DNA from: Luteococcus sp043424415 | GTDB lineage: Bacteria > Actinomycetota > Actinomycetes > Propionibacteriales > Propionibacteriaceae | Assembly (NCBI RefSeq): GCF_043424415.1 | Contig: NZ_JBHWOO010000316.1 | Span: forward strand, 1 to 17,829 | Length of the DNA: 17,829 nt | Direction of reading: 5' to 3' | The notes under the pieces: model-generated | Told to the model about the DNA's origin: nothing | Seen by the model: only the letters and a program-made list of their open reading frames with translations | Databases searched by the model: none | Shown: one piece after another, positions 1 to 8,192 of the stretch | Numbering within the stretch: the stretch's first letter is position 1 | How the letters are laid out: each line of letters starts with the position of its first letter | Made by a program: the position numbers and the translations under genes

Positions 1-3
1 CCT

Positions 4-29
4 GTCCGCCCGGATTGCTCCGGGCGGGC
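4..29 (-). terminator. Hairpin terminator candidate after the YhgE/Pip gene
   Basis: Bases 6-14 and 19-27 form a perfect 9-bp GC-rich stem (CCGCCCGGA / TCCGGGCGG) around a TTGC loop. The stem extends to 11 bp with one G-U pair. It lies about 20 bases past the stop of the minus-strand membrane-protein gene, where an intrinsic terminator would sit. The window ends before any U-tract can be seen, so termination is inferred from the stem and its position. Confidence 0.6.
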
Positions 30-49
30 CTGCTGCGTCGTGCAATGGA

Positions 50-3000
50 TCACTGACCGGTGGCGGGGTCCTGGTCGTGGACCGTCGGCACCCGGACCAC
101 CTCGGGCTGGCGGGCCCGCAGGATGGCCAGCACGCTGAACAGCACCCCGCCCAGCAGCCAGGCGAGCAGCAGCATCAGGCTGGGGCCCGGGACGTCGGCA
201 CCGGTCATCAGGGAGCGCACCCAGTCGACGGCCGGGGTCACCGGCGAGACCTGCCGCAGGATCGCAAGTCCTGCCGGGTAGCCGCTGGTGAGCAGGCTGG
301 CACCGGCCACCAGGGCGAGGGCTGCGGCCACCAGGCGGCCGAAGCCGCGCAGGAAGGCGACCAGGCTGTGGTTCACGGCGGCGAAGGTGAGGGCGCTGAG
401 TACCAGGGCTCCGGTGATGGCCAGGTTCCGTCCGGCGGACAGGTCGAGGGTGGCGGCGGCCACGGCACCCATCGCCAGCCCCTGCACGGTGGCCAGGGCG
501 GCGGCGGGGGCCATCTCGTCGAACAGGGTGCGCCACCAGCTGTCGGTGGAACCGACGGCCCGGCGGCTGACCGGCGTGAAGGTGCTGTGCAGGCCCATCG
601 CCCCGGCCCACAGCGAGAGCAGCAGGAGCATGCTCACCCAGCCGACATTGCGGAACGCGTTGGCCTGGGTGGTGTCGATGGGCTGGCTGACCACCTCGGA
701 GAGCTTCTGTCGTTCGCTGTCGTCATAGGTGGGCACCTCGTCCTGCGCCTCGGTCACGCGTTGGGCGACGACGGTGCTGCGCTCGAGCTGGGCCCGGGCG
801 CCCTCGGCCACCTGGGCGGTTCCGGTGTTGACGACGCCGCTGGACTGCTGCAGGCCGGAGATCTGCTGCTGCAACGCCTCGGTGCGGGTGGCGGCCTGCT
901 CGACGGTGCTGGCCGTGCTGGTGGCGGAGTCGACCAAGGACTCCAGGGTGGCGTTGAGCTGGGTGGTCTGCTCGGCCAGGCGGCTCGCATTGTCGCTGAC
1001 AGCAGTGGTCTGCTCGTCGAGGGTGGCGGCCTGGGTGTCGAGCCCGCCCATCGTCTCCCCGAGGCTGGCCATGCCCTTGTTGAGGCTGCCCAGGCTCTCC
1101 TGCAGGGCGGCGACGACCTCGGCCTGGCCGTCGGCGACGCTGCTCATCTGCTCGGCACCGGTGGTCAGGGTGGTGGCCGCGTCGGAGCCGGTCGCCAGCG
1201 AGCTGAGCTTGGCCCGGCTGGTCTGCAGCCGCTCGTCGAGCTGGCCCACCTGGGCCTGGACGGTGCTGCTCTGTTCCTCGAGGGCATCGACGGCCTGGGT
1301 GACGGTCTCCTGCTCGAGGACGGTCGGGACGCTCGGGCTCGGCTCGGCGGTCGGCCCAGTGGTCGGGCTGGGCACGTCGCTCGGTTCGGGCGTCGGACTG
1401 GGTTCGGGCGTCGGACTGGGCTCGGGCGTCGGACTGGGCTCGGGCTGTGGACTGGGCGTGGCGGTCACCGTCACGGTGACGGTGGCGGTGGGCTGCGGCG
1501 CCGGATCCGCGGTGACGGTCACGGTGGGCCCGGGGATCGTCACGGTCTCGGTCGCGGTCGGCTGGGGCTGGGTCTGCGCGTCGGTCTCGAGCGCGGCCAC
1601 GCGGGCGGCCAGCGCCCTCAGCGTGGCGACGGTCTGGCTGTTGGTCTGCTGCAGTTCCCGGGCACTGGCGAGGGTCTGGTTCGCGTCGGAGACCAGGGCG
1701 TCGATCCGGCCGGAGACTCCTTGGGCGGCGAGCGCGGCATTCACCTCGTCGACGGCGGCGTTGTAGCCGGCGGCGTAGCCCTGCTTGCAGGCGCGGATCT
1801 CGGCGGGAGTGCGCTGGTTGCAGGCCGCGGGGGCATTGCCGAGGCCATTGTTGAGGCTGATCGGGTTGGTCGGCAGGTCGGCCACCAGGCTGGCGAAGCT
1901 CGACTGCACCTGCATCGCGGCCTGGCTGGTGCCCGCGGCCTGGTCCTGCAGGGCGGCCAGGGTCTGCTGCTGGCCCTGCAGGCTGGAGGCCGCGGTGCGC
2001 AGCTCGGCGGCGATGCGGTCGCGCTCGGCGCTGACGGTGGGGTCGGCCGCGGGCATGACCTGCTGGGGGGCGGCGGCGATGATGGCCCGCGCCCCACCGC
2101 GCGAGGCGGCTGCCTGACGGGAGGAGACAGCGCTGGGCACCGGCTGGGAATCCTGCTGCCCACCGCTCGCCTCGGCTTGCTCCCCGGTCGCTTCGGCCGA
2201 GGGCTGTGTGGATGCGGGCTGGGCGGGGACCGCCGGCTGGGCAGGCACCCCAGGCGCATCCGCGGCGGGCTGGGCCGGCACGGCAGGGATCAGCGGCACG
2301 GCAGGAATGGCCGCAGGCTGCGTCACGGCGCCCTGGGCACGCATCCGCTCGGCCACCTCGGGCGCCAGCACGGCCGGCAGCGGCAGGTCGACCAGCTGAC
2401 GGGTGGTGGCCTGGCGGGGTGCGACCTCACGATCGACGACCTCGGAGGCCTCGCCCTCGACGGTGGCGCCCTGGCCCTCGACAGTGGTGGTGCGAACCTG
2501 CTGGACCGCGTTGGTCACGGTCTGCACATTGGCGACGTAGCTCTCCAGGGACTTCTGGATGGTGCCGAGCTGCTCCTGCAGCCTGGCCTGCTCCTCGACG
2601 GCCTCGCCCACGGCGCCCGTGTACTGACGCGCGGCCTCACGGTTCGCCTTCGCCGCCTTGGCGACCTCGTCGGCCCGTTCGGCGGTCTGCGCGCCGCGCT
2701 CCCGAGCGGCGGTGGCGTCCTTGGCGGCCTGGTCGGAGTCCTCGCGGGCCGCATCGACGGAGGCCGACACGTCGCGGGCCGCGCCGGAGGCCTGCTCCAG
2801 CGCCGCGGACTGTTCCTTCTGGGCAGCCTCGGCCGACCGTCCGCCGATCCGGGCGGCCTGGCCCTGCTGGCCCAGTTCGCGGGCACCCTGCGCGGCCTCC
2901 TGCGCCGTCTCGGCGGTGGTCGAGGCCTCCTTGCCGGCCCGGCCGGCCCGACCGGCCATCTGCGCGGAGTCGTCCGAGACTTCCTCGGCGCGTCCCTGAA

Positions 3001-3625
3001 GGGCGTCGGCGGCGGCGCGAGCCTCCTGGGCGACGGTGGCGGTGCGGCCGAGCTTCTCGCCGACCGAGGTGGTGGTCACCATGATCTGGTCGAGGTAGGT
3101 GCGCGTCACCGAACTGGAGATCGCACCGCTGGCGGCATTGGACAGGTGCTGGAAGACCAGCTGGTCGCTCACGCCGGAGACGGGCGAGCGTTCGACGACC
3201 AGGGTGGCCCGTTCGGCGCTGCTGCCCTTGCTTGTGCCGGTGAGCACCCGGGAGAAGCCGTCAGGGATCACCACGGCCGCGGCATAGCGTCCCGAGGCCA
3301 GGCCGTTCCGGGCCTCGCTGGCCGAGATGCCGTAGCGCCAGGTGAAATTGGGGCCCTGCTGGTTCTTCAGCTCCAGGGCATAGTCCTGGCCGAGCCGCAC
3401 GGGCTTGCCGTCGACCACGGCCCCCTCGTCGAGGTTGACGATGGCCGCCTCGGCCTGGGTGAGGCGGCCCTGGGAACCGGAGGTGACCCACAGGCAGCCG
3501 GCGGCCAGCAGCAGCGGCAGCAGGATGATGCCCAGGGTGCTGAGGAGCCGGGCCCCCAGGGGCAGGCCGTTCAGGCGGGAAGCGCGCGACGGGCGGGGGC
3601 GCGATGTGGCCGGACGAGCACTCAT
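50..3625 (-). CDS. YhgE/Pip-family membrane protein with large coiled-coil ectodomain
   Basis: A 1191-residue protein of the YhgE/Pip type (phage-infection-protein / YueB-like, ABC-2-like membrane fold). The ATG at 3625 is chosen because GGAAGGGGGG lies 7 bases upstream; the frame stays open to 3673. A membrane helix spans about residues 27-47. It is followed by the family's N-terminal signature (AIVNLDEGAVVDGK, then AVVIPDGFS), then long Ala/Glu/Gln-rich coiled coils, a Pro/Ala-rich stretch near residues 430-475, and a Cys pair near 600-612. Next come Thr/Val/Pro-rich PSPTPE repeats near 720-750, more coiled coil, and about five membrane helices from roughly residue 990 onwards. The two membrane ends and extracellular middle fit a surface-spanning protein. 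Relatives act as phage receptors or in export, but the cellular role is not settled and nothing here decides it. It appears to be monocistronic. The family call is firm and the function is open. Confidence 0.88.
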   Translation of the reverse strand: MSARPATSRPRPSRASRLNGLPLGARLLSTLGIILLPLLLAAGCLWVTSGSQGRLTQAEAAIVNLDEGAVVDGKPVRLGQDYALELKNQQGPNFTWRYGISASEARNGLASGRYAAAVVIPDGFSRVLTGTSKGSSAERATLVVERSPVSGVSDQLVFQHLSNAASGAISSSVTRTYLDQIMVTTTSVGEKLGRTATVAQEARAAADALQGRAEEVSDDSAQMAGRAGRAGKEASTTAETAQEAAQGARELGQQGQAARIGGRSAEAAQKEQSAALEQASGAARDVSASVDAAREDSDQAAKDATAARERGAQTAERADEVAKAAKANREAARQYTGAVGEAVEEQARLQEQLGTIQKSLESYVANVQTVTNAVQQVRTTTVEGQGATVEGEASEVVDREVAPRQATTRQLVDLPLPAVLAPEVAERMRAQGAVTQPAAIPAVPLIPAVPAQPAADAPGVPAQPAVPAQPASTQPSAEATGEQAEASGGQQDSQPVPSAVSSRQAAASRGGARAIIAAAPQQVMPAADPTVSAERDRIAAELRTAASSLQGQQQTLAALQDQAAGTSQAAMQVQSSFASLVADLPTNPISLNNGLGNAPAACNQRTPAEIRACKQGYAAGYNAAVDEVNAALAAQGVSGRIDALVSDANQTLASARELQQTNSQTVATLRALAARVAALETDAQTQPQPTATETVTIPGPTVTVTADPAPQPTATVTVTVTATPSPQPEPSPTPEPSPTPEPSPTPEPSDVPSPTTGPTAEPSPSVPTVLEQETVTQAVDALEEQSSTVQAQVGQLDERLQTSRAKLSSLATGSDAATTLTTGAEQMSSVADGQAEVVAALQESLGSLNKGMASLGETMGGLDTQAATLDEQTTAVSDNASRLAEQTTQLNATLESLVDSATSTASTVEQAATRTEALQQQISGLQQSSGVVNTGTAQVAEGARAQLERSTVVAQRVTEAQDEVPTYDDSERQKLSEVVSQPIDTTQANAFRNVGWVSMLLLLSLWAGAMGLHSTFTPVSRRAVGSTDSWWRTLFDEMAPAAALATVQGLAMGAVAAATLDLSAGRNLAITGALVLSALTFAAVNHSLVAFLRGFGRLVAAALALVAGASLLTSGYPAGLAILRQVSPVTPAVDWVRSLMTGADVPGPSLMLLLAWLLGGVLFSVLAILRARQPEVVRVPTVHDQDPATGQ
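1385..1456. repeat. Four 18-bp tandem repeats inside the YhgE/Pip gene
   Basis: Four adjacent 18-bp units begin at 1385, 1403, 1421 and 1439. The first two are identical, the third differs by one base and the fourth by a few. They encode the PSPTPE hexapeptide repeats of the extracellular linker. In-frame 18-bp units can change copy number without disrupting the protein, so linker length may vary between strains. Confidence 0.9.
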
Positions 3626-4333
3626 CCGCCGACCCCCCTTCCGGGCACGCGCCCGATCCCCGCATACGCCCACAGACCAAGGCGATGCGCCGTACTCTTC
3701 TTTCCTCGTGGAGAAATCTGCCAGTCAGCAGCGAGCCGGTCCACCTGCAAGAAGTGGCTGACCCCGAAGCCTTCCCCCCTGCGTCCACACCCTCTCGACA
3801 AGAGGGGGACGATCGGCAGCACGCTCGGTGCAACCGACCCGTGGAGAAGTGAGCTCAAGGTGTTCCCGTCTTGTGACTTGGGAGCCGATCCAGACCCGAC
3901 TGGTTCGCGTCCCCCACGTTCTCAAGATTAACCGCCCTGTGGCGGCATCAAAGCTTTTCCGATCGTGTTTGGCGACGGCAATCACGAACTTCCCCGTTGC
4001 CACGATGCCGAAGCTCCGCACAGGCCCCAAGGGGCTTCAGCCAATATTCAGGCACGCCGCCTGCAAGGAGACACGCCCCGTGGCGAAGCTCCTTGTCAGA
4101 AGAAGAATCCCATGGAGATCCTGCAGGCATCCCTCAGCTTCCACCCGGTCTTTTGGGCTGACACCATTTCCACCAATCCAAATGGGCCGCCGTTTTTTTG
4201 GACAAATGCCCCATTTCATTCGATGGTTTTCGGTGGGGTGTGCCCAATGGTGCACCCCCTACGGGCAAGGCCGCCGGTGATGCCCAGTCCGCAGGCCCCG
4301 CCCGGCGCCGACCGTCGAGGGGGAGGCTACGAC
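3626..4333. other. Long gap with no convincing gene; two hairpins and a T7 run
   Basis: This region lies between the divergent YhgE/Pip and glycosyltransferase genes. Open frames exist on both strands (for example 3828-4280 plus and 3725-4030 minus), but none has a recognisable domain, a good ribosome site or the expected codon bias. The DNA from about 3900 to 4250 is visibly less GC-rich than its neighbours and holds a seven-T run at 4193-4199. Small inverted repeats occur at 3790-3806 (CCCTCT/AGAGGG) and 4235-4258. The promoters of both flanking genes should be at its ends. It may be a gene relic, an untranslated RNA or simple spacer; the sequence does not decide. Confidence 0.55.
4235..4258. 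other. Ten-bp stem-loop in the long intergenic gap
   Basis: GGGGTGTGCC and GGTGCACCCC pair over ten positions (two G-U pairs) around a CAAT loop. It sits about 75 bases upstream of the likely -10 box of the glycosyltransferase gene, so it would not be in that transcript if the -10 call is right. No T-run follows on either side. It may be a terminator or part of an unknown RNA. Confidence 0.4.
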
Positions 4334-4339
4334 TAGACT
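4334..4339 (+). promoter_or_regulatory. -10 box TAGACT upstream of GT4 gene
   Basis: TAGACT fits the actinobacterial TANNNT pattern and sits 50 bases before the chosen ATG, giving a leader of about 44 bases. The context ACTAGACTGGGCG is nearly repeated before the sugar transferase gene (ACTAGACTTGGCG). No good -35 is visible about 17 bases upstream. Confidence 0.5.
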
Positions 4340-4389
4340 GGGCGGGCCCCCGCGGCACCGCCAGCGAGGTCAGCGACGAAAGGCCGCAG

Positions 4390-5583
4390 ATGCGCACATC
4401 TTCCCCCCGGCACCAGCCCGACAGCTGTCTGCTGGTGGCGCACAACTACCACCCCGCCGTGGGGGCCGCCGCCACGCGTCTGCAGCTGCTCACCGAGGCC
4501 CTCGTGGAGCAGGGCCACCAGGTCACGGTGCTCACCTCGTCCGCCATCGGGCGCCACACCGGACCCACCGGCGAGCAGGTGGTGGGCACTGGCGCCGACT
4601 GGATGCCCGGATCACGGATCCTGCGCACCTCGGTGCTCGCCGCCCGTGCCCTGGCCGAGGCCTCCTCCGGCCGTCACCGCGTCGTCGTCAGCGACCCGCC
4701 GCCCTATGTGGCCGCGGCCGCCATGTTGGGCGCACGGATCGGGCGCGCCGTCGGCGTCTTCTACTACTGCGACTCCTGGGCCTCGGTCGCCGCCTCGCGC
4801 GACTCGGCAGCCTGGAGGTGGGCCGGTCGCCTGTTCGCCCGACTGGAGTCGATGGCCTCACGCCTGGCCAGGCTCACCGTCGCCAGCACCCCGGCGCTCG
4901 AGCAGCGTGCCCGCCGCAGCAGCCGGTGCGTCCAGCTGGTGCGCAATGGCACCGACCTGCGCATCTACTCCCCCGAGGGTGAGGGCTTCACCGGCACCCA
5001 GCTGCCCGAGCCCTATTTCGTCTACGCCGGCACCATGGGGCTGGTCCACGGCGCCCATGTCTTCATCGAGGCCGCCGAGCAGCTGTGGGCCGAGGGGCAC
5101 GAGTTCGGCCTGGTCTTCGTCGGCTCCGGAGCAGAGTCCCAGCAGATGGAGGAGGCGGCCCGGGCCAATCCTGGCCGCATCACCTACCTGGAGCCTGTCC
5201 CCCCAACCGAGGTCGCCCAGCTCTACCGCGGCAGCCTCGGAGCCCTCGTCTCCATGCGCCCCATCGCGGGCTACGAGGACGCCTGGCCCGTCAAGACCCT
5301 GGCCGCGATGTCCTGCGGCTCCATCCCCGTCTACGTCTCCGACGGCGACCTGGCCGCCACGCTGCGCGCCGAAGGACTCGGCTTCGTCGAGAGCCATGGA
5401 GTCGACGGCGCCCGTCGCGCCATGCTCGGAGTCCTGGAGCTCGATGAGGACGCCCGCCGCGACCTGGCAGAACGTTGCCGCAGCCATGCGGCTGAGCACT
5501 TCGACCAGCGCCGAGCGGCGCAGAGCGTCGCGCGCACCATCGCCGAGCTGTCGCCACGACCCCACAGTGGTGAGCAGCACTAG
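4390..5583 (+). CDS. GT4-family glycosyltransferase
   Basis: A 397-residue cytoplasmic glycosyltransferase with the GT-B two-domain layout. The frame is open from 4198, but the conserved N-terminus (LLVAHNYHPAVGAAATR, the usual nucleotide-sugar fold opening) begins just after the ATG at 4390, and GAAAGG lies about 6 bases before it, so this start is preferred. The C-terminal domain opens near residue 215 (YFVYAGTMG), continues with VFVGSGAES, and contains the donor-binding region PVKTLAAMSCGSIPVY near residues 299-314. The acidic residue usual at that site in GT4 enzymes (the E of EYMA-type motifs) is replaced by A-A-M here. It should transfer a sugar from an NDP donor to a lipid-linked glycan. 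Its TAG stop forms the first bases of the next gene's likely -10 box, and that gene is the priming transferase, so both probably serve the same polysaccharide. Donor and acceptor cannot be told from sequence. Confidence 0.85.
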   Translation: MRTSSPRHQPDSCLLVAHNYHPAVGAAATRLQLLTEALVEQGHQVTVLTSSAIGRHTGPTGEQVVGTGADWMPGSRILRTSVLAARALAEASSGRHRVVVSDPPPYVAAAAMLGARIGRAVGVFYYCDSWASVAASRDSAAWRWAGRLFARLESMASRLARLTVASTPALEQRARRSSRCVQLVRNGTDLRIYSPEGEGFTGTQLPEPYFVYAGTMGLVHGAHVFIEAAEQLWAEGHEFGLVFVGSGAESQQMEEAARANPGRITYLEPVPPTEVAQLYRGSLGALVSMRPIAGYEDAWPVKTLAAMSCGSIPVYVSDGDLAATLRAEGLGFVESHGVDGARRAMLGVLELDEDARRDLAERCRSHAAEHFDQRRAAQSVARTIAELSPRPHSGEQH

Positions 5584-5586
5584 ACT
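5581..5586 (+). promoter_or_regulatory. -10 box TAGACT overlapping the GT4 stop codon
   Basis: TAGACT begins with the TAG stop codon of the preceding glycosyltransferase. A start of transcription near 5593 would leave a leader of about 56 bases before the sugar transferase start. The surrounding ACTAGACTTGGCG closely matches the box before the upstream gene. No clear -35 is present, so read-through from upstream may also contribute. Confidence 0.45.
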
Positions 5587-5648
5587 TGGCGCAATTCCGC
5601 CAGACCGGGAGTCCTGAGCCCGGCAGGTGGCGCACGGAAGGGATGTAC

Positions 5649-7031
5649 GTGGCCCGCAAGGACAACTTCGCCAAGGCCGAGAAGCTGCTGATGGTGGTCG
5701 CCGACATGGCGGTCTTCACCGCATCGCTCTTCCTGTCGGTCTGGCTGCGCTTCGGCGGGGTCTTCCCCGCCCGAAACATGGCGGCAATCAGCTCCACCCT
5801 GGTGTGGGCCCTGCTCGGTTTCGTCGTGGTGAGCGCCTTCTCCGGCATCTACGTCCTGTACAACAAGACCCGGCTCGACCTGGTGATCATCACGCTGATC
5901 GACCAGATCATCGTCACCGGCATCATCGCCGCCGCCACCTTCGCGGGCAACTGGTTCGCCTTCCCCCGCGGCGTGATCCTGATCAACCTGCTGGTCAGCA
6001 CCGTCGCGCTCTCCTTGGTCAGGGTCGTGGTCTACGGCGTCTACCGTCGCGTACGCGGCAACAACCGCGTCATGGTGCTCACCGTGCCCGACCACGACTC
6101 GCGCGCCGTGCGCAATTTCCTGAGCAACCGCAGCCCACGCCACCAGCTCACCCACGTGGTCGACGGAAACCACTTGGAGCACGTACTGGCCCACCTCGAC
6201 GAGGTGGACTCGGTCCACGTCAGCGACCGCATCGACGAGGCCACCCGCGGGCGGATCTACGACCTGCTGCTGGAGCACAACAAGGAGATCTTCCTCACCG
6301 CCGACTTCCAGCGCCTGCTGATGATCAACCCCAACATCATGAGCATCGAGGACGAGTCCATCGTGCTGGTGAGCCCCTTCAAGATCCCGGGTGAGTACGA
6401 CCTGCTCAAGCGCAGCGGTGACTTCCTGGCCGCCCTGGTGGGCCTGGTCCTGGTGAGCCCGATCATGCTGGTCACCGCCGTGCTGGTGAAGGCGACATCG
6501 AAGGGGCCGGTCTTCTACAAGCAGGTGCGCGTCACCAAGGACAACCGCGAGTTCGAGATCCTCAAGTTCCGTTCCATGGCTGCCAATGCGGAGGCGAAGT
6601 CCGGGCCCATGCTGGCCACCAGCAATGACGCCCGCGTCACCGGTCTGGGCAAGCACCTGCGCAGCATGCGCATCGACGAGCTGCCCCAGCTGATCAATGT
6701 GCTGCGCGGCGACATGAGCCTGATCGGGCCCCGCCCCGAGCGGCCCTTCTTCGTCGAGCAGTTCACGAAGATCAACCCGCACTACCCGCTGCGCCACAAT
6801 GTGCGCGCCGGTGTCACCGGCTATGCGCAGGTCTACGGCAAGTACGCCAGTGACTTCCAGTCCAAGCTGAACTTCGACCTGCTCTACATCAAGACCTACT
6901 CGCCGATGCTGGACCTCAAGATCGGCCTGCAGACCGTCAAGATCCTCTTCGACAAGGTCTCCAGCCAGGGTGCCGACGAGGAACAGGGCACCGAGGTGGT
7001 GCTGTCCGAGGGCGTGCAGGTCCTGCACTGA
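5649..7031 (+). CDS. Polyprenyl-phosphate sugar-1-phosphate transferase (priming enzyme)
   Basis: A 460-residue polytopic priming transferase that should move a sugar-1-phosphate from an NDP-sugar to undecaprenyl phosphate at the inner membrane face, the first step of exopolysaccharide or capsule assembly. The N-terminal third has about four membrane helices, followed by a soluble nucleotide-fold-like domain. The bacterial sugar transferase domain starts near residue 254 (KRSGDFLAALVGLVLVSP). It includes FYKQVRVTKDN, ILKFRSM, the catalytic Asp-Glu pair in MRIDELPQL (D343, E344) and GPRPERP. GTG at 5649 is preferred because GGAAGGG ends 6 bases before it. The in-frame ATG at 5643 touches that ribosome site, and the TTG at 5586 lies within the likely promoter. 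It converges with the wecB-GT4 pair. The sugar attached is unknown. Confidence 0.9.
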   Translation: MARKDNFAKAEKLLMVVADMAVFTASLFLSVWLRFGGVFPARNMAAISSTLVWALLGFVVVSAFSGIYVLYNKTRLDLVIITLIDQIIVTGIIAAATFAGNWFAFPRGVILINLLVSTVALSLVRVVVYGVYRRVRGNNRVMVLTVPDHDSRAVRNFLSNRSPRHQLTHVVDGNHLEHVLAHLDEVDSVHVSDRIDEATRGRIYDLLLEHNKEIFLTADFQRLLMINPNIMSIEDESIVLVSPFKIPGEYDLLKRSGDFLAALVGLVLVSPIMLVTAVLVKATSKGPVFYKQVRVTKDNREFEILKFRSMAANAEAKSGPMLATSNDARVTGLGKHLRSMRIDELPQLINVLRGDMSLIGPRPERPFFVEQFTKINPHYPLRHNVRAGVTGYAQVYGKYASDFQSKLNFDLLYIKTYSPMLDLKIGLQTVKILFDKVSSQGADEEQGTEVVLSEGVQVLH

Positions 7032-7082
7032 CACTGAGCTGCTCGCTGCGCTGGGCGCCCCTCTGGGCCGGTCTGCCAGCCC

Positions 7083-8192
7083 TCAGCCGAGAAGCTGGCG
7101 GGTGAGGCGCACCAGGCGGGCGGCATCCAGGTCGAAGCCGAAGTGCTCCTCGACGGCCCGGCGCCCGTTGGCCCCCAGCCGGGAGCACTCCTCGGGATCG
7201 GTGAGCAGCCGCTCCAGCGCTTCGCGCACCGCCGCGGGATCGTCGACGTCGACGAAGACCCCTGCGTCGACATCCTCGAAGAGCTGGCGCCAGTAGGGGA
7301 AGTCCGTGGCCAGGAAGGGGATCCCACTGGCCATGTACTCCACCAGCTTGGTGGGTAGTGAATGGGCATAGTTGGGCAGCCGGTCCAGCAGCACCAGCCC
7401 CAGACGGGCCCGGGCCAGGATGCCCGGCAGCTCGCCGGGGGGCACCAGGCCGAGCATCTCGACCTCCGGGTGGCTGCCGGTGCGGCTGGTGGGCACCAGC
7501 GAGCGACCGGCCAGCACCAGCCGGGCCCCGGGAACCTGCTCGACGGCCTTGACCATTCGTGAGAAACCGCGCTCCTCGGAGATGTCGCCGGTGTAGACCG
7601 CCACCGGGTCATTGCACCGCACGGATACCGGCGGGAAGTCCGCCACCCAGGGCAGGTTGCGCACCACCACGACGGGTCGGGGCCGGCCCCTGCGGGTGGT
7701 CGAGAAGTGCTGGGCGATCTCGTCGATGACGGTCACCACCGCATCACAGCGTCGGTCGGCCAGGCCCACCAGTGCCCTGGCGGCGCCCCGGGCCAGCACC
7801 CGCTGCCGGCCACGCAGGTAGGGCTTGGTCTCGATCTGCTTGACCAGGTCCTCATGGGCGTCGTAGATGATCCGGCAGCGCCCGAGCCGCCCCCACAGCA
7901 CCATCAGCGGGATCAGTTCCGGGTCGTGCACGTGCAGCACCGCGGGCCGCAGCCGCCGCAGCCACTGCAAGGCCTCCCACTGGGAGACCACCAGACGGGC
8001 CAGGCGTCCACGGCGACGGATCGCATGGACGGAAAGGCCGTGGCCGGTGCGGTCCTCGTCGGCAGAGATCACCAGGTGGGTGTCGATTCCCGCCTCGGCC
8101 AGGGCACGGCACTCCTTGTTCAGGATCCGGTTGTCCCACGAGTGGTGGACGGTCGACAGGTGCACGACCCGTCCGGCGACGGGCCCGCTCAC
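7083..8192 (-). CDS. GT4-family glycosyltransferase, coupled to wecB
   Basis: A 369-residue GT-B glycosyltransferase. The GTG start at 8192 overlaps the TGA of wecB as GTGA, and the N-terminus VVHLSTVHHSWDNRILNKECRALAEAG follows at once. The frame continues open upstream, but that part is low-complexity and lies inside wecB. Motifs typical of this GT4 group are HDPELIP (residues 89-95), YDAHED (110-115), VYTGDISEERG at the opening of the second domain, and PTKLVEYMASGIPFLATDF (280-298), which holds the conserved donor-site Glu. It is cytoplasmic, without membrane segments. The start-stop overlap implies translational coupling with WecB, so its substrate may be a ManNAc-containing intermediate or UDP-ManNAc itself. 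That link is inferred from position only. Confidence 0.88.
   Translation of the reverse strand: MSGPVAGRVVHLSTVHHSWDNRILNKECRALAEAGIDTHLVISADEDRTGHGLSVHAIRRRGRLARLVVSQWEALQWLRRLRPAVLHVHDPELIPLMVLWGRLGRCRIIYDAHEDLVKQIETKPYLRGRQRVLARGAARALVGLADRRCDAVVTVIDEIAQHFSTTRRGRPRPVVVVRNLPWVADFPPVSVRCNDPVAVYTGDISEERGFSRMVKAVEQVPGARLVLAGRSLVPTSRTGSHPEVEMLGLVPPGELPGILARARLGLVLLDRLPNYAHSLPTKLVEYMASGIPFLATDFPYWRQLFEDVDAGVFVDVDDPAAVREALERLLTDPEECSRLGANGRRAVEEHFGFDLDAARLVRLTRQLLG

Noticed and set aside
77..3931. Very long open frame on the plus strand opposite the YhgE/Pip gene (over 1200 codons)
   Set aside because: It is antisense to a protein with clear family motifs, is rich in Gly/Arg/His as expected of a shadow frame in GC-rich DNA, and has no recognisable domain.
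3828..4280. A 150-codon open frame in the long gap
   Set aside because: No domain, no ribosome site, unusual Cys/Arg/Pro mix and codon use unlike the real genes; overlapping frames on the other strand are equally open.
5580..7034. Long minus-strand frame opposite the sugar transferase
   Set aside because: Its composition (His/Asp/Gln/Val-rich, no motifs) is that of a mirror frame, while the plus strand carries intact catalytic motifs.
7073..7101. Stem (about 8 bp with one wobble, 13-base loop) at the convergent ends of the sugar transferase and GT4 genes
   Set aside because: Partly inside the GT4 coding end, with a large loop and no U-tract; too weak to call a bidirectional terminator.
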